Shown: positions 38,316-48,677, numbered from the stretch's first letter. The stretch is 64,000 bases of DNA from Aestuariivivens insulae (GCF_022662195.1 NZ_JAKMCS010000017.1:1-64000); one strand, 5' to 3'. Made by a program: numbers and translations. Notes: a model not told the origin generated them from the sequence alone.

Positions 38316-38350
38316 AAAATGCCTCTATTTAATAATAGGGGCATTTTTTA
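38316..38350. terminator. Bidirectional terminator between the DUF349 gene and mqo
   Basis: 14-bp stem (38316-38329 / 38334-38347; one T-G pair) with loop TAAT, and A and T tracts on the outer sides. Both converging genes end within 20 bases. Confidence 0.88.
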
Positions 38351-38351
38351 T

Positions 38352-39701
38352 TTAAAAGCTTTTTGCCATCACCTGCTTCATCACAGAATAAGAAGTTGAC
38401 GCTCCTGGCGAAGCTCCCAATAAAGCTGCAATGGATTTATCTTTGGAAACAATAATTTCTGTACCAAACTCCAACTTACCAAACCCTTTCTTGTTTCGCT
38501 TTATAATTTGAACTCGTTGTCCAGCAACCACCATTTTCCAGTCATCATTATCTGCATTAGGGTAAAACTCCCTAAGCATATCCATTCTGTCCTTAAAGGT
38601 TAGCCGTACTTGTTTAATTAAGTATTTTACCAAAGGTAAATTTTGATATCCAGCTCCCAATAAACTCATAATATTATCAAACTCTACAGACCTTGGCAAA
38701 TCGAACATGGAGCCATGTTTTAAAAACTTGGTCGTAAACCCTGCAAAAGGGCCAAACAATAACTCTTTACGTCCATTAATAACTCGTGTATCCATATGTG
38801 GAACAGACATTGGTGGCGCACCACGTTTAGCCTTTCCATACGCTTTGGCATGATGTCTTTCTATAATTTCTGGATTTGTACAACGCAGCCAAAGACCACT
38901 TATAGGAAAACCTCCATAACCTTTAGATTCCTTTATATTTGCTTTATCCAACAAGGGTAGAGTACCTCCGCCGGCACCTATAAACACATAATTGGAAACA
39001 ATTTTCCAATGCTTCCCTACATTCTGTCCTTTTACTGTAGTGAGCCAACGTTTATTATCTGTTTTTTGAAGGTTATAAACATTGCTATTATTTAGCAATT
39101 CAACATTTTTTTGCTTTCCTAAAAAACGAAAAATCTGATCTGCTATTTCACCAAAGTTTACATCATATCCATTATTGAAATAAGTTGCAGCAATATCTTC
39201 CTTATCAGATCGTCCTTCCATCATTAAGGGCAACCACTCTTTTATTTCATCCTTGTTATTAGAAAACGCCATACCACTAAAATGAGGGTATTCTTTTAAA
39301 ATACGCCAGCGTTTCTCTAAAAAGGCAACATTCTTTTTGCCTTGTACAAAACTAACGTGAGGAACCTCATTAACACATTTAGACAAATTATTAATGTACC
39401 CTTTTTCGGCACAGTACTTCCAAAAATTAAATGTCTCTTTAAATTGTTCCGAAATTTCAATAGCCTTCTTAATATCTATTTCCCCTTTCTTTTCTGGAGT
39501 GTAGTTTAGCTCACAATTACCCGCATGTCCTGTTCCTGCATTGTTCCATGCCTCTGAACTTTCCTCTGCCATCTTAGGAAGCTTTTCTATTATGGTAATT
39601 TTTTTTCCGGGAAACTTTTCGAAGAGTAAAATAGCGAGGGTAGCACTCATGATACCCCCTCCAATCAAGACAAATTCTGAATGTTTTATAGTCTGGGCCA
39701 T
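38352..39701 (-). CDS. mqo: Malate:quinone oxidoreductase, short form
   Basis: 449 residues. FAD enzyme on the inner face of the membrane oxidising malate to oxaloacetate with quinone reduction. FAD loop 'LIGGGIMSATLAIL'; family blocks 'EAWNNAGTGHAGNCELNYTP', 'GAGGGTLPLLDKANI', 'GYGGFPISGLWLRC', 'GPFAGFTTKFLKHGSMFDL' and 'ALLGASPGASTSYSVM'. The enzyme ends about 40-50 residues earlier than the E. coli type, right at the terminator; short forms of about 450 residues are known (Helicobacter), so this is likely functional. A TATCTTTG -7 box lies at 39731-39738 on the minus strand. Confidence 0.95.
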   Translation of the reverse strand: MAQTIKHSEFVLIGGGIMSATLAILLFEKFPGKKITIIEKLPKMAEESSEAWNNAGTGHAGNCELNYTPEKKGEIDIKKAIEISEQFKETFNFWKYCAEKGYINNLSKCVNEVPHVSFVQGKKNVAFLEKRWRILKEYPHFSGMAFSNNKDEIKEWLPLMMEGRSDKEDIAATYFNNGYDVNFGEIADQIFRFLGKQKNVELLNNSNVYNLQKTDNKRWLTTVKGQNVGKHWKIVSNYVFIGAGGGTLPLLDKANIKESKGYGGFPISGLWLRCTNPEIIERHHAKAYGKAKRGAPPMSVPHMDTRVINGRKELLFGPFAGFTTKFLKHGSMFDLPRSVEFDNIMSLLGAGYQNLPLVKYLIKQVRLTFKDRMDMLREFYPNADNDDWKMVVAGQRVQIIKRNKKGFGKLEFGTEIIVSKDKSIAALLGASPGASTSYSVMKQVMAKSF

Positions 39702-40032
39702 TTTAAAATATGCTTATTTAAAATCGCCTGCAAAGATAAACGTTTCCCAAAGTTCTTTAAATTTTAGAAATGCCTATTTATTTTATTTGTGAATAAATGA
39801 AATAATTGAAAAATTATTAAAAACCCATCAAAACTTAGCATAAAAAACTAAACATTATAAAACCACTAGAGTTGCTTAGCCTCTTACCAAAACACACCTC
39901 TTTTGCCCAATACTATTCTTATATTTCTAAGTTGAATGCTTTTAAGGCTTTAGAAACCATTGTTTTATTTTACACCTGCCAAGTAAAGTCCTATTTTAAT
40001 CATTACATTTTATCCTGTACTTACTTAATGTT
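39702..40032. other. 331-bp AT-rich gap between the APC permease stop and mqo start
   Basis: Both flanking genes read leftward. The right part follows the permease stop but no good terminator hairpin is visible. The left part holds a -7-like TATCTTTG (minus strand, 39731-39738) for mqo. Short ORFs here are shadows; nothing else recognised. Confidence 0.5.
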
Positions 40033-42153
40033 TCACCATTTTTCCTTTTCAGAACTAATATATCCCCTAAATAATTTTGAAATGGATTTAGTTTCTCCTA
40101 CGATAGTAAGAATATCGTCTTCCTGTAACAGAGTAGATCCATTAGGTGTAAATGTCTTATTCTTCCTTTCAATTAAAGCTACCAAAACATCTTTAGGCAA
40201 CTGCACTTCCATTAACTGACGACCAATCATATCACTTTGTGACGTACCTTTTAACAATTTCACACTAACAAAGTTCTCATTTTGCAATAGGTATTCCTTT
40301 ATTTCTCTATGACTATCCATAGCTATCAGATCTTCTACGACCCCATCTCTTTCTAAAATATCAACCAACCTAGACAGCATTCGCAACTGTTGCTTTGGTT
40401 TTTCGTCTGAATTAATTAGGAAACAACAAATGTGTATTGGCAACTTTTCTTCTCTATTATTTACTGGTATCTCCCCAGAAATAGCCATCTTGGAAACAAC
40501 AATTTGCATGGAAGGGTGTAAAACATCTTTATATTTAGCATTAAAAACCAAAACCCCAGGCAAGGTTATTACTGTATCATCAAATAAAGACTGCATGAAC
40601 TTGTCTTTTATACTTTTTTTATTCTTCTGCAATTCGGTTTCAAAATTATTGGACACTTTATCTAAAACCTTATCAATATCTATTGGTTTTTTTAGCATAC
40701 TTATTTTGGAGTTAATCACCGTTTCATCAAAGGGATCTCCCTGGCGAAGCCCTTTTTCTTTTAAAATGGTCATTAATTCATTTTCCAATTCATCATACTG
40801 GTATTTCCCTAAAATCGCAAACCAATGAAATATAGCACCTTCTCGTTTTACTTTTCCCCTAGAATGAAAATGATACCAAATAAAACTCATAATAACAATG
40901 CCTGCTGTAAAAAGAATAGGCATCCATCCCAAATAAATAATTAGTATAAACGAAATAACGATTCCAATAATTTGCATAAATGGATAAAAGGGTGATAAGT
41001 AACCTGGGTCGTATGACTCTATTTTACTTTTCCTAAAAACAATGACTGAAAAATTGATGAATATAAAAATGAGTAATTGGAATGTGCTGGCCAATTTAAC
41101 AATGCCTTCTTCTGACAAAAGCAGGATAAACAAAATAATAAATGCCGTTGTTAAGAATATGGCCATTACGGGTGTACCTCTACCTCCAATTTTAGACAAA
41201 ACGGCTGGCAACAATTTATCCCGCCCCATTGCAAAAGGATATCGGGAAGCTGATAAAAGACCTGCATTTCCAGTAGAAGCAAATGCGGCAAGCGCTGCTA
41301 AGGACATTAACAATACCCCAACATTATCTGGTAGCCACTTAAACATTTGTGATGCAGCTACAGCGGCTGGTGCCATTTCTTTAGCAAATATTTCTGGATC
41401 GATAATGGCAACCATAATAAAAACACCCAAACCATAAATGAGTCCTGTTACAATTAAAGACAGAACCATTCCCAAGGGAATATTTTTTTCGGGGTTTTTA
41501 ATTTCTTCAGCAACACTTACGATTTGGGTGAGCCCCAAATATGAAACAAAAACGAAACCTGCCGATGTAAATAATCCGCCTACACCATCAGACAAAAATG
41601 GTGTGAACTGAGCATTAAGAGCTTGCTTACTTATGTTGGTTCCAAAGCATATTGAATAAACACCATCAACAATAAAAGCAATCAAAATAACCAGCAGCGA
41701 TGTTACAAATACCTTCTGGAATGCAGAGGTTTTTTTTGCCCCGACCAGATTTAAAACCATAAAAAACAGTGTGGCAACTATCGCTACAGTTTTGGTTGGA
41801 ACCTCCCAAAATATAGCTGCATAAGCTCCAATACCTATAATTGCAAAGGCGGTCTTTAACATCAAGGCAAAATAGGTTCCAAGACCTCCTATAGTGCCCA
41901 TTAAAGGACCGAGGCTTCTATCTAGAAAAAAATAGGCTCCACCAGATCGTGGCAAAGCTGTTGAAATCTCTGCAATACTAAACATTGAAGGGAGTATTAA
42001 AACTCCAGCTAACATATAGGCCAAAAATACAGATGCCCCTGTATAATGAGATGCTATTCCTGGCAGTAAAAAAAAGCCTGAACTAAACATAGCTCCTGTA
42101 CTAATAGCAAAAACATCAAACAACCCTAACTCTTTTTTTAATCTCTTTTTCAT
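40033..42153 (-). CDS. APC-superfamily amino-acid permease with EIIA-like and TrkA-C regulatory tail
   Basis: 706 residues. Residues 1-~425 are a 12-helix APC transporter ('FDVFAISTGAMFSSGFFLLPG', 'SGGAYFFLDRSLGPLMG', 'STGNAGLLSASRYPFAMGRDKLLP'). About 465-620 resembles a PTS EIIA (fructose/Ntr type) fold ('LPGVLVFNAKYKDVLHP', 'LPIHICCFLINSDEKPKQQLRMLSRLVDIL'). The usual active-site His of 'PHA(R/K)' appears replaced by N538. About 630-700 is a TrkA-C/RCK_C nucleotide-sensing domain ('LVALIERKNKTFTPNGSTLLQEDDILTIVG'). Likely an amino-acid uptake or exchange system gated by a cytoplasmic ligand. Substrate unknown. An inverted repeat (42162-42176) lies just upstream. Confidence 0.88.
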   Translation of the reverse strand: MKKRLKKELGLFDVFAISTGAMFSSGFFLLPGIASHYTGASVFLAYMLAGVLILPSMFSIAEISTALPRSGGAYFFLDRSLGPLMGTIGGLGTYFALMLKTAFAIIGIGAYAAIFWEVPTKTVAIVATLFFMVLNLVGAKKTSAFQKVFVTSLLVILIAFIVDGVYSICFGTNISKQALNAQFTPFLSDGVGGLFTSAGFVFVSYLGLTQIVSVAEEIKNPEKNIPLGMVLSLIVTGLIYGLGVFIMVAIIDPEIFAKEMAPAAVAASQMFKWLPDNVGVLLMSLAALAAFASTGNAGLLSASRYPFAMGRDKLLPAVLSKIGGRGTPVMAIFLTTAFIILFILLLSEEGIVKLASTFQLLIFIFINFSVIVFRKSKIESYDPGYLSPFYPFMQIIGIVISFILIIYLGWMPILFTAGIVIMSFIWYHFHSRGKVKREGAIFHWFAILGKYQYDELENELMTILKEKGLRQGDPFDETVINSKISMLKKPIDIDKVLDKVSNNFETELQKNKKSIKDKFMQSLFDDTVITLPGVLVFNAKYKDVLHPSMQIVVSKMAISGEIPVNNREEKLPIHICCFLINSDEKPKQQLRMLSRLVDILERDGVVEDLIAMDSHREIKEYLLQNENFVSVKLLKGTSQSDMIGRQLMEVQLPKDVLVALIERKNKTFTPNGSTLLQEDDILTIVGETKSISKLFRGYISSEKEKW

Positions 42154-42535
42154 AACCTAACATTCCAATCTGGAATAGTTTATTACTAATCTGTTTAAAA
42201 GATAAGAAAAAAGAAATTATCTTGATTTGATGGAATAAGATTTTACAATGAATTATACTTGGTATGTTTAAATTTTAACTTAAACACCTAAGCCATTAAT
42301 CCTACATATGTTGTTTGTGTTACCCCAACTTTTTAAATAAATATTTTTTTAAAAGAACTATCTAAAAACAAATTATGGAGTATTTTGCTCGTTTCATTTC
42401 GACAGGCTCAACGCAGCACATTTTTATTTAAGAGCTAAAACGGAAATCCTGTTGATAAGATTTTTTCCCTTCGAATCCCCTCAATAACACAAGGTAAATG
42501 CCCCCTTAGAAAGAACATAGAGGCCTCATATCCGG
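42154..42535. other. 382-bp gap with permease leader and a repeat fragment
   Basis: The left edge has a perfect inverted repeat ATTCCA-ATC-TGGAAT (42162-42176), 8 bases before the permease start, and a weaker AAGATAA/TTATCTT pair (42199-42205/42217-42223). Around 42391-42420 a stretch 'CGTTTCATTTCGACAGGCTC' resembles a dispersed flavobacterial intergenic repeat. A 'CCTTCGAATCCCC' string near 42470 is not part of a tRNA. No convincing ORF or terminator after mazG. Confidence 0.5.
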
Positions 42536-43309
42536 TTATAGAGTCTTGGCCTCTTCCCAAAACACATCCATTTCGGCCAAGGTCATTTCTTTTAAAGGTT
42601 TATTAAGGCTTTTGGCTTTACTTTCCAAGTATTGAAACCGTTTTGAAAACTTCTTATTGGTTCGTTCCAGTGCATTTTCTGGATTAATATTTAAAAAACG
42701 AGCATAGTTGACCATAGAGAACAACACATCGCCAAATTCACTTTCTATGGCGTCTTTATCTCCAGCCTTGACCTCTGCTTTAAATTCATTGAGTTCTTCC
42801 TCTACCTTTTCCCATACTTGGTTAGGTGCTTCCCAATCGAAACCTACACCTGCCACTTTATCTTGAATTCTATTGGCTTTTACTAAGGCCGGCAAACTTT
42901 TGGGCACACCTTCCAACACACTGGTTTTCCCTTCTTTTAATTTTAATTTTTCCCAATTACGCTTTACATCCTCTTCATTTTCTACTTTCACATCACCATA
43001 AATATGGGGGTGTCTATCCACTAACTTGTCGCATATGCTGTTACATACATCGGCAATATCAAAATCTTGGGTTTCACTTCCTATTTTAGCATAAAACACG
43101 ATGTGCAACAAAACATCTCCCAACTCCTTTTTAACTTCATCTAAATCATTATCTAAAATAGCATCGCCAAGTTCATAGGTTTCTTCAATGGTTAAATGAC
43201 GTAGCGACTCCATAGTCTGTTTTTTATCCCATGGGCATTGTTCGCGTAACTCATCCATGATGGTTAAAAGTCTATCGAAAGCTTTAAGTTGTTCGGCTCT
43301 AGTATTCAT
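42536..43309 (-). CDS. mazG: Nucleoside triphosphate pyrophosphohydrolase
   Basis: 257 residues, the two-domain MazG form. Two metal-binding Glu/Asp clusters are seen: 'EETYELGDAILDNDLDEVKKELGDVL' (N-half) and 'EELNEFKAEVKAGDKDAIESEFGDVLFSMVNYAR' (C-half), with 'CPWDKKQTMESLRHLTIEE' at the N-terminus. Hydrolyses (d)NTPs to monophosphates; in E. coli it also lowers ppGpp. Separated from the aconitase genes by a terminator. Confidence 0.95.
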   Translation of the reverse strand: MNTRAEQLKAFDRLLTIMDELREQCPWDKKQTMESLRHLTIEETYELGDAILDNDLDEVKKELGDVLLHIVFYAKIGSETQDFDIADVCNSICDKLVDRHPHIYGDVKVENEEDVKRNWEKLKLKEGKTSVLEGVPKSLPALVKANRIQDKVAGVGFDWEAPNQVWEKVEEELNEFKAEVKAGDKDAIESEFGDVLFSMVNYARFLNINPENALERTNKKFSKRFQYLESKAKSLNKPLKEMTLAEMDVFWEEAKTL

Positions 43310-43333
43310 AAAAAGTGCTTTAAAATCATTGCA

Positions 43334-43369
43334 TAAAAAAAGGCCTGCCAGGAAAAACCTAACAGGCCT
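43334..43369 (-). terminator. Terminator after acnA-type aconitase
   Basis: Outer 7-bp stem AGGCCTG / CAGGCCT (43341-43347 / 43363-43369) with an inner AGG/CCT pair, followed on the minus strand by a long T run. It lies 26 bases past the aconitase stop. Confidence 0.88.
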
Positions 43370-43395
43370 AAATATAATCTAAATCATTAATTTTA

Positions 43396-45663
43396 TTAAG
43401 CGTTTTGCTTTTTAATTAAGTTCAATGCAGAACCTTCTTTATACCATGCAATTTGCGCATCGTTATACGAATGATTTAATTTGATGGTATGCTTTGTACC
43501 ATCGGCATGAACCACTTCCAGGGTTAATGGCTTATCTGGTGCAAATTCATTTAAATCCAAAAAGTTGAAGGTATCATCTTCCTGAATTAAATCGTAATCG
43601 TTTTCATTGGCAAAGGTTAACCCTAACATCCCTTGCTTTTTAAGGTTAGTTTCATGTATTCGAGCAAACGATTTTACAATAACGGCCACCACTCCTAAGT
43701 GTCTTGGCTGCATAGCTGCATGCTCACGTGAAGACCCTTCACCGTAGTTATGATCCCCAACAACAACGGTTTTTATCCCGGCCTTTTTATATTCTCGCTG
43801 TACATCTGGCACACCGCCATACTCTCCCGTTAGTTGGTTCTTAACGAAATTGGTTTTTTGATTGAAGGCGTTTACAGCGCCTATTAACGTGTTGTTGGCG
43901 ATATTATCTAAATGCCCTCTAAAACGTAACCAGGGTCCCGCCATAGAAATATGATCGGTAGTACATTTACCCAAAGCCTTTATTAATAGCTTCGCTCCCG
44001 TAATTGTATCTCCTATAGGCTCAAACGGCGTTAACAGTTGTAAACGCTCCGAATTGTCCTTAACTTCAACCTTAACATGGCTACCATCTTCTTCTGGTTC
44101 TAAATAACCATTATCCTTTACTTCAAAACCTTTAGGCGGTAATTCCCATCCTGTTGGTTCGTCTAACATAACTTCTTCTCCATTTTCATTGATGAGCTTA
44201 TCGGTTAAAGGGTTAAAATCCAAACGCCCTGCTATAGCTATGGCAGCGGTTAATTCTGGTGAGGCCACAAAGGCATGTGTATTAGGATTTCCATCGGCCC
44301 GCTTGGCGAAGTTTCGGTTAAAGGAGTGTACAATACTGTTCTTAGGTGCGTTTTTAGGGTCGCTGTAACGTGCCCATTGTCCTATACATGGGCCACAGGC
44401 ATTAGTGAATATCTTGGCATCCAGTTTTTCAAAAACTTCAAGAATGCCATCGCGTTCGGCTGTGTAACGCACTTGCTCAGAACCTGGGTTAATACCAAAC
44501 TCGGCTTTTGTTTTAAGGCCTTTATCCAAAGCTTGTTGGGCTATGGATGAGGCACGGGATAAATCTTCATATGATGAGTTGGTACAAGACCCTATTAATC
44601 CCCACTCCACTTTAATTGGCCAATCATTAGCTTTTGCTTTTTCATTCATGGCTTTACCTACTGGTGTGGATAAATCTGGGGTGAACGGTCCATTTAGTAA
44701 TGGACTTAACTCTGATAAATTAATTTCAATAACTTGATCGAAATATTGCTCAGGGTTAGCATAAACCTCTGGATCTGCCGTTAAATAGTCTTTCACTTTA
44801 TTTGCTGCATCTGCCACATCTGTTCTGTCGGTAGCCCGTAAGTAACGCTCCATAGACTCGTCGTAACCAAAGGTAGAAGTTGTAGCGCCTATTTCGGCCC
44901 CCATGTTACAGATGGTTCCTTTACCCGTACATGACATAGCCGTTGCCCCTGGTCCAAAATATTCTACAATGGCTCCTGTTCCCCCTTTTACGGTAAGGAT
45001 TTCGGCCACTTTTAAAATCACATCCTTTGGGGCTGTCCATCCAGACAATTTTCCTGTTAACTTAACCCCAATAAGCTTAGGGAATTTAAGTTCCCAGGCC
45101 ATACCTGCCATAACATCCACGGCATCGGCACCACCTACTCCAATGGCCACCATGCCCAGTCCTCCGGCATTCACCGTATGCGAGTCGGTACCAATCATCA
45201 TACCTCCAGGAAAAGCATAGTTTTCCAAAACAACCTGATGGATAATTCCTGCTCCTGGTTTCCAGAAGCCTATACCATATTTATTGGAAACGGATTCTAA
45301 AAAGTTAAACACTTCGCTACTTACATTATTAGCATGTTTTAAATCTATTGCTGCGCCTTCTTTAGCTTGAATCAAGTGATCGCAATGTACCGTAGTAGGC
45401 ACTGCCACCTTACTTTTACCTGCCTGCATGAACTGTAACAAAGCCATTTGAGCCGTCGCATCTTGGCATGCAATTCTATCTGGAGCAAAGTCTACATAAT
45501 CCTTGCCCCTTACAAAAGCCTTTGTTGGATTTCCATCCCATAAATGGTTGTATAAAATCTTTTCTGAAAGTGTTAATGGCTTACCAACCACCTCACGTGC
45601 TTTATCCACTCGTTCGGCCATTTGGTCGTAAACACCCTTTATCATATCAATATCAAATGCCAT
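43396..45663 (-). CDS. Aconitate hydratase, mitochondrial-type (AcnA superfamily)
   Basis: 755 residues, the length of mitochondrial aconitase. Interconverts citrate and isocitrate. [4Fe-4S] cysteines in '[12 protein letters not shown]' and '[13 protein letters not shown]'; substrate loops '[13 protein letters not shown]', '[21 protein letters not shown]' and the swivelling domain '[22 protein letters not shown]'. All expected catalytic residues look intact. Lies directly downstream of the AcnB-type gene on the same strand, but a terminator (45781-45812) separates them. Confidence 0.95.
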   Translation of the reverse strand: MAFDIDMIKGVYDQMAERVDKAREVVGKPLTLSEKILYNHLWDGNPTKAFVRGKDYVDFAPDRIACQDATAQMALLQFMQAGKSKVAVPTTVHCDHLIQAKEGAAIDLKHANNVSSEVFNFLESVSNKYGIGFWKPGAGIIHQVVLENYAFPGGMMIGTDSHTVNAGGLGMVAIGVGGADAVDVMAGMAWELKFPKLIGVKLTGKLSGWTAPKDVILKVAEILTVKGGTGAIVEYFGPGATAMSCTGKGTICNMGAEIGATTSTFGYDESMERYLRATDRTDVADAANKVKDYLTADPEVYANPEQYFDQVIEINLSELSPLLNGPFTPDLSTPVGKAMNEKAKANDWPIKVEWGLIGSCTNSSYEDLSRASSIAQQALDKGLKTKAEFGINPGSEQVRYTAERDGILEVFEKLDAKIFTNACGPCIGQWARYSDPKNAPKNSIVHSFNRNFAKRADGNPNTHAFVASPELTAAIAIAGRLDFNPLTDKLINENGEEVMLDEPTGWELPPKGFEVKDNGYLEPEEDGSHVKVEVKDNSERLQLLTPFEPIGDTITGAKLLIKALGKCTTDHISMAGPWLRFRGHLDNIANNTLIGAVNAFNQKTNFVKNQLTGEYGGVPDVQREYKKAGIKTVVVGDHNYGEGSSREHAAMQPRHLGVVAVIVKSFARIHETNLKKQGMLGLTFANENDYDLIQEDDTFNFLDLNEFAPDKPLTLEVVHADGTKHTIKLNHSYNDAQIAWYKEGSALNLIKKQNA

Positions 45664-45780
45664 AAAATCTTGTGTTTATTTCAATTTATTTTGTCTCCAC
45701 AATATACGAAATAACTACTCGATTGAAAAACATAAAGTTCCTTGGTTTGTAAAACAAAACATACATCAATATAGGGCATA

Positions 45781-45812
45781 AAAAAAGTCCGAGTTTAAAA
45801 AACTCGGACTTC
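45781..45812 (-). terminator. Terminator after acnB
   Basis: Perfect 12-bp stem (AAGTCCGAGTTT / AAACTCGGACTT) with an AAA loop; a T run follows on the minus strand. Confidence 0.93.
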
Positions 45813-45899
45813 TATTTAGACTCCCCTTTTCATGGGGATGGCAATTTCAACGGAACCCTCGATACAAGTAGTGAGAAGCTCTTTTAATTATGCTTAGGT

Positions 45900-48677
45900 T
45901 TATTTTACCAATTGCTTTTGCGATGGCGCAAATCTAGTTAAAACAATACCATCTACAGCGGTTTCATACTCTTCCATAGTTGGCGTTCTTCCTAAAATAG
46001 TAGAAAGTACAACCACAGGTGTAGATGACAATAATGATTCTCCTTTCTTCTCATTGGAATCTTTTACCACTCTTCCTTGGAATAAACGGGTTGATGTCGC
46101 CATTACCGTATCACCTGGCTCTGCTTTTTCTTGGTTCCCCATACATAGGTTACATCCCGGACGCTCTAAGTACAACATGTTTTCGTACTTGGTACGTGCC
46201 GCTGCTTTAGGGGCGCTATCATCAAATACAAATCCTGAGTATTTCTCTAGTACTTCCCAGTCACCTTCTGCTTTTAATTCATCAACAATATTGTATGTAG
46301 GAGGAGCTACTACCAACGGCGCATTAAACTCTACTTTTCCTTCTTGTGCCTCAATGTTTTTCAACATTTGGGCTAAAATTTTCATATCCCCTTTATGTAC
46401 CATACAAGACCCTACAAAACCAAGGTCAACCTTTTTAGTTCCTCCATAGTATGAAAGCGGACGAATAGTATCGTGGGTATAACGCTTAGACACATCATCG
46501 TTGTTTACATCTGGATCTGCAATCATTGGTTCTGCAATCTCATCTAAATCAACAACCACCTCTGCATAATACTTAGCATTAGCATCTGGTCTTAAAGCCG
46601 ATTTTATTCCTGTTTTAATTTCTTGGATTCTCGTGTTCGCTTTATCTACTAGGCCTTTAAGAACTTGCTTAGCATTATCCATTCCCTTATCAATCATGAT
46701 TTGGATACGGTCCCTTGCAATTTCTAAAGATTCAATTAAAGTCTCATCTTCTGAAATACAGATAGACGCCTTGGCTTTCATTTCAGCCGTCCAGTCTGTA
46801 AATGTAAAGGCTTGGTCTGACGTTAACGTACCTATATGCACTTCTATAACTCTTCCCTGGAATACGTTTTCTCCACCAAATTGCTTTAACATTTGTTGTT
46901 GCGTTGCATGCACCACATCTCGGAAGTCCATGTAACTTCTCATATTTCCTTTAAAGGTTACCTTAACAGATTCTGGAATTGGCATAGTAGCCTCTCCAGT
47001 AGCCAAGGCTAAGGCTACGGTTCCTGAATCGGCTCCAAAAGCAACCCCTTTAGACATACGCGTGTGGGAGTCTCCACCAATTATGATAGCCCAATCGTCA
47101 ATAGTAATATCGTTAAGTACCTTATGAATCACATCGGTCATAGCATGGTACTCCCCTTTTGGGTCTCGTGCTGTAATTAAACCGAAATCATTCATAAATT
47201 TCATTAGCTTAGGAATGTTAGCCTTAGACTTATCGTCCCAAACCGAAGCGGTATGACACCCCGACTGGTAAGCTCCATCAACAATTGGAGAAATTGTTGT
47301 AGCTGCCATGGCTTCCAATTCCTGCGAAGTCATTAAACCAGTAGTATCTTGCGAACCTACAATGTTCACTTCAACACGAACGTCCGATCCTGCATGCAAG
47401 GTTTTACCCGGTGTAGTTCCAACGGCATTTTTATTGAATATTTTTTCTACAGCAGTAAGCCCTTGACCTTCTATAGAAATTTCTTTTGAAGGGGCGTAAA
47501 CTGTAGGCGCTTCAACACCTAGAACGCCAGCTGCAAATGTTTGTAATTTTTTCCCAAATACAACTGCATACGAACCACCCGCTTTAATAAACTCCATTTT
47601 CTGGGGCGTAAGCGCTGCAGAGATGTCTTTCAATTCTACATCCCCGTTGTATAGTTTTTTTGTTTTGGTATTGATGGTTAAAACTGTACCTGTTTCAACT
47701 GAATATACTTGTTCTAAAACAGGATCTCCATTTTCATCTACAACGGTATTGCCTTCTGCATCGGTTTTCTTAACCCAGTTTTTAAGGTCTATTCCGATTC
47801 CACCAGTTACGCCAACAGTCGTTAAGAAAATTGGGGAAATACCATTAGTACCAGCAATAATAGGCGCTATATTAATAAACGGAACGTATGGACTGGCTTG
47901 AACCCCTGTCCATAATGCCACGTTGTTTACACCAGACATTCTAGAAGAACCTACTCCCATTGTACCTTTTTCGGCAATTAACATCACACGCTTTTCTGGG
48001 TGTTGTGCTTTAAGCTCAGAAAGTGCTTTTTGCATGTCCTTATTATGCTCAAAAATACACTGACCATGTAACTCGCGGTCCGATCTTGAGTGTGCATCGG
48101 CTCCCGGTGAAAGTAAATCGGTAGAAATATCACCTGTTCCCGCAATAAAAGTTACGATATCAATTTTTTCGTCAACCTCTGGCAGTTTAGTAAAAAATTC
48201 TGCCTTGGCATAACTTTCTATTAATTCTATGGCTATGGCATTCCCTGCTTTATATGCTTCTTCCAAACGAGCCGTATCTGCATCGTATAAAAATACTTGT
48301 GTTTTTAAAACTTCTGCAGCTTGCTTAGCTATTACCTCATCTGTCCCCAATGCTATATCTAAAAGCACTTCAATAGAAGGACCTCCCTTCATGTGCGATA
48401 GCAATTCAAAAGAAAATGTTGGCGTAATTTCCTCTACCACCACATTACCCAGAATAATTTCTTTTAAGAACTTAGCTTTCACACCTGCTGCTCCTGTTGT
48501 TCCCGGAACAACATTATAAATGAAGAATTTAAGTGAATCTTCTCTATATGCATTATTGGTGTCTTTAATTTGCTCTATAATTTCGGCGATTAATGCTGCG
48601 CCTTCTATAGGTTTAGGGTGTAAACCTTGAGCTTGTCTTTGCTCTATTTCTTTAAGATAATCTTGATAAGTGTTCAT
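45900..48677 (-). CDS. acnB: Bifunctional aconitate hydratase 2 / 2-methylisocitrate dehydratase
   Basis: 925 residues from ATG 48677; the longer ORF start (48755) adds 26 residues ahead of the normal N-terminus 'MNTYQDYLKEIEQRQAQGLHPKPIEGAALI'. AcnB layout: HEAT-like N-domain, then the swivelling domain ('MGVGSSRMSGVNNVALWTG'), then the catalytic core with cluster cysteines in 'FVGSCMVHKGDM' and 'RPGCNLCMGNQ', and 'IGGDSHTRMSKGVAFGADSG'. TCA cycle and possibly methylcitrate cycle. In other bacteria AcnB's apo-form binds mRNA; not testable here. Confidence 0.96.
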   Translation of the reverse strand: MNTYQDYLKEIEQRQAQGLHPKPIEGAALIAEIIEQIKDTNNAYREDSLKFFIYNVVPGTTGAAGVKAKFLKEIILGNVVVEEITPTFSFELLSHMKGGPSIEVLLDIALGTDEVIAKQAAEVLKTQVFLYDADTARLEEAYKAGNAIAIELIESYAKAEFFTKLPEVDEKIDIVTFIAGTGDISTDLLSPGADAHSRSDRELHGQCIFEHNKDMQKALSELKAQHPEKRVMLIAEKGTMGVGSSRMSGVNNVALWTGVQASPYVPFINIAPIIAGTNGISPIFLTTVGVTGGIGIDLKNWVKKTDAEGNTVVDENGDPVLEQVYSVETGTVLTINTKTKKLYNGDVELKDISAALTPQKMEFIKAGGSYAVVFGKKLQTFAAGVLGVEAPTVYAPSKEISIEGQGLTAVEKIFNKNAVGTTPGKTLHAGSDVRVEVNIVGSQDTTGLMTSQELEAMAATTISPIVDGAYQSGCHTASVWDDKSKANIPKLMKFMNDFGLITARDPKGEYHAMTDVIHKVLNDITIDDWAIIIGGDSHTRMSKGVAFGADSGTVALALATGEATMPIPESVKVTFKGNMRSYMDFRDVVHATQQQMLKQFGGENVFQGRVIEVHIGTLTSDQAFTFTDWTAEMKAKASICISEDETLIESLEIARDRIQIMIDKGMDNAKQVLKGLVDKANTRIQEIKTGIKSALRPDANAKYYAEVVVDLDEIAEPMIADPDVNNDDVSKRYTHDTIRPLSYYGGTKKVDLGFVGSCMVHKGDMKILAQMLKNIEAQEGKVEFNAPLVVAPPTYNIVDELKAEGDWEVLEKYSGFVFDDSAPKAAARTKYENMLYLERPGCNLCMGNQEKAEPGDTVMATSTRLFQGRVVKDSNEKKGESLLSSTPVVVLSTILGRTPTMEEYETAVDGIVLTRFAPSQKQLVK

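Noticed and set aside
38352-39701. mqo as a truncated pseudogene
   Set aside because: The C-terminus is shorter than in E. coli, but all core motifs are present, a terminator follows immediately, and short forms are known.
39872-40219. 115-codon plus-strand ORF
   Set aside because: More than half lies antisense to the APC permease C-terminus; the remainder is AT-rich gap.
42461-42490. T-loop-like string 'CCTTCGAATCCCC' suggesting a tRNA
   Set aside because: No matching acceptor, D-arm or anticodon arm at the right distance on either strand.
45821-45840. Second hairpin (CCCC / GGGG) near the acnB terminator
   Set aside because: Only four pairs and no T run; the perfect stem at 45786-45812 explains termination.
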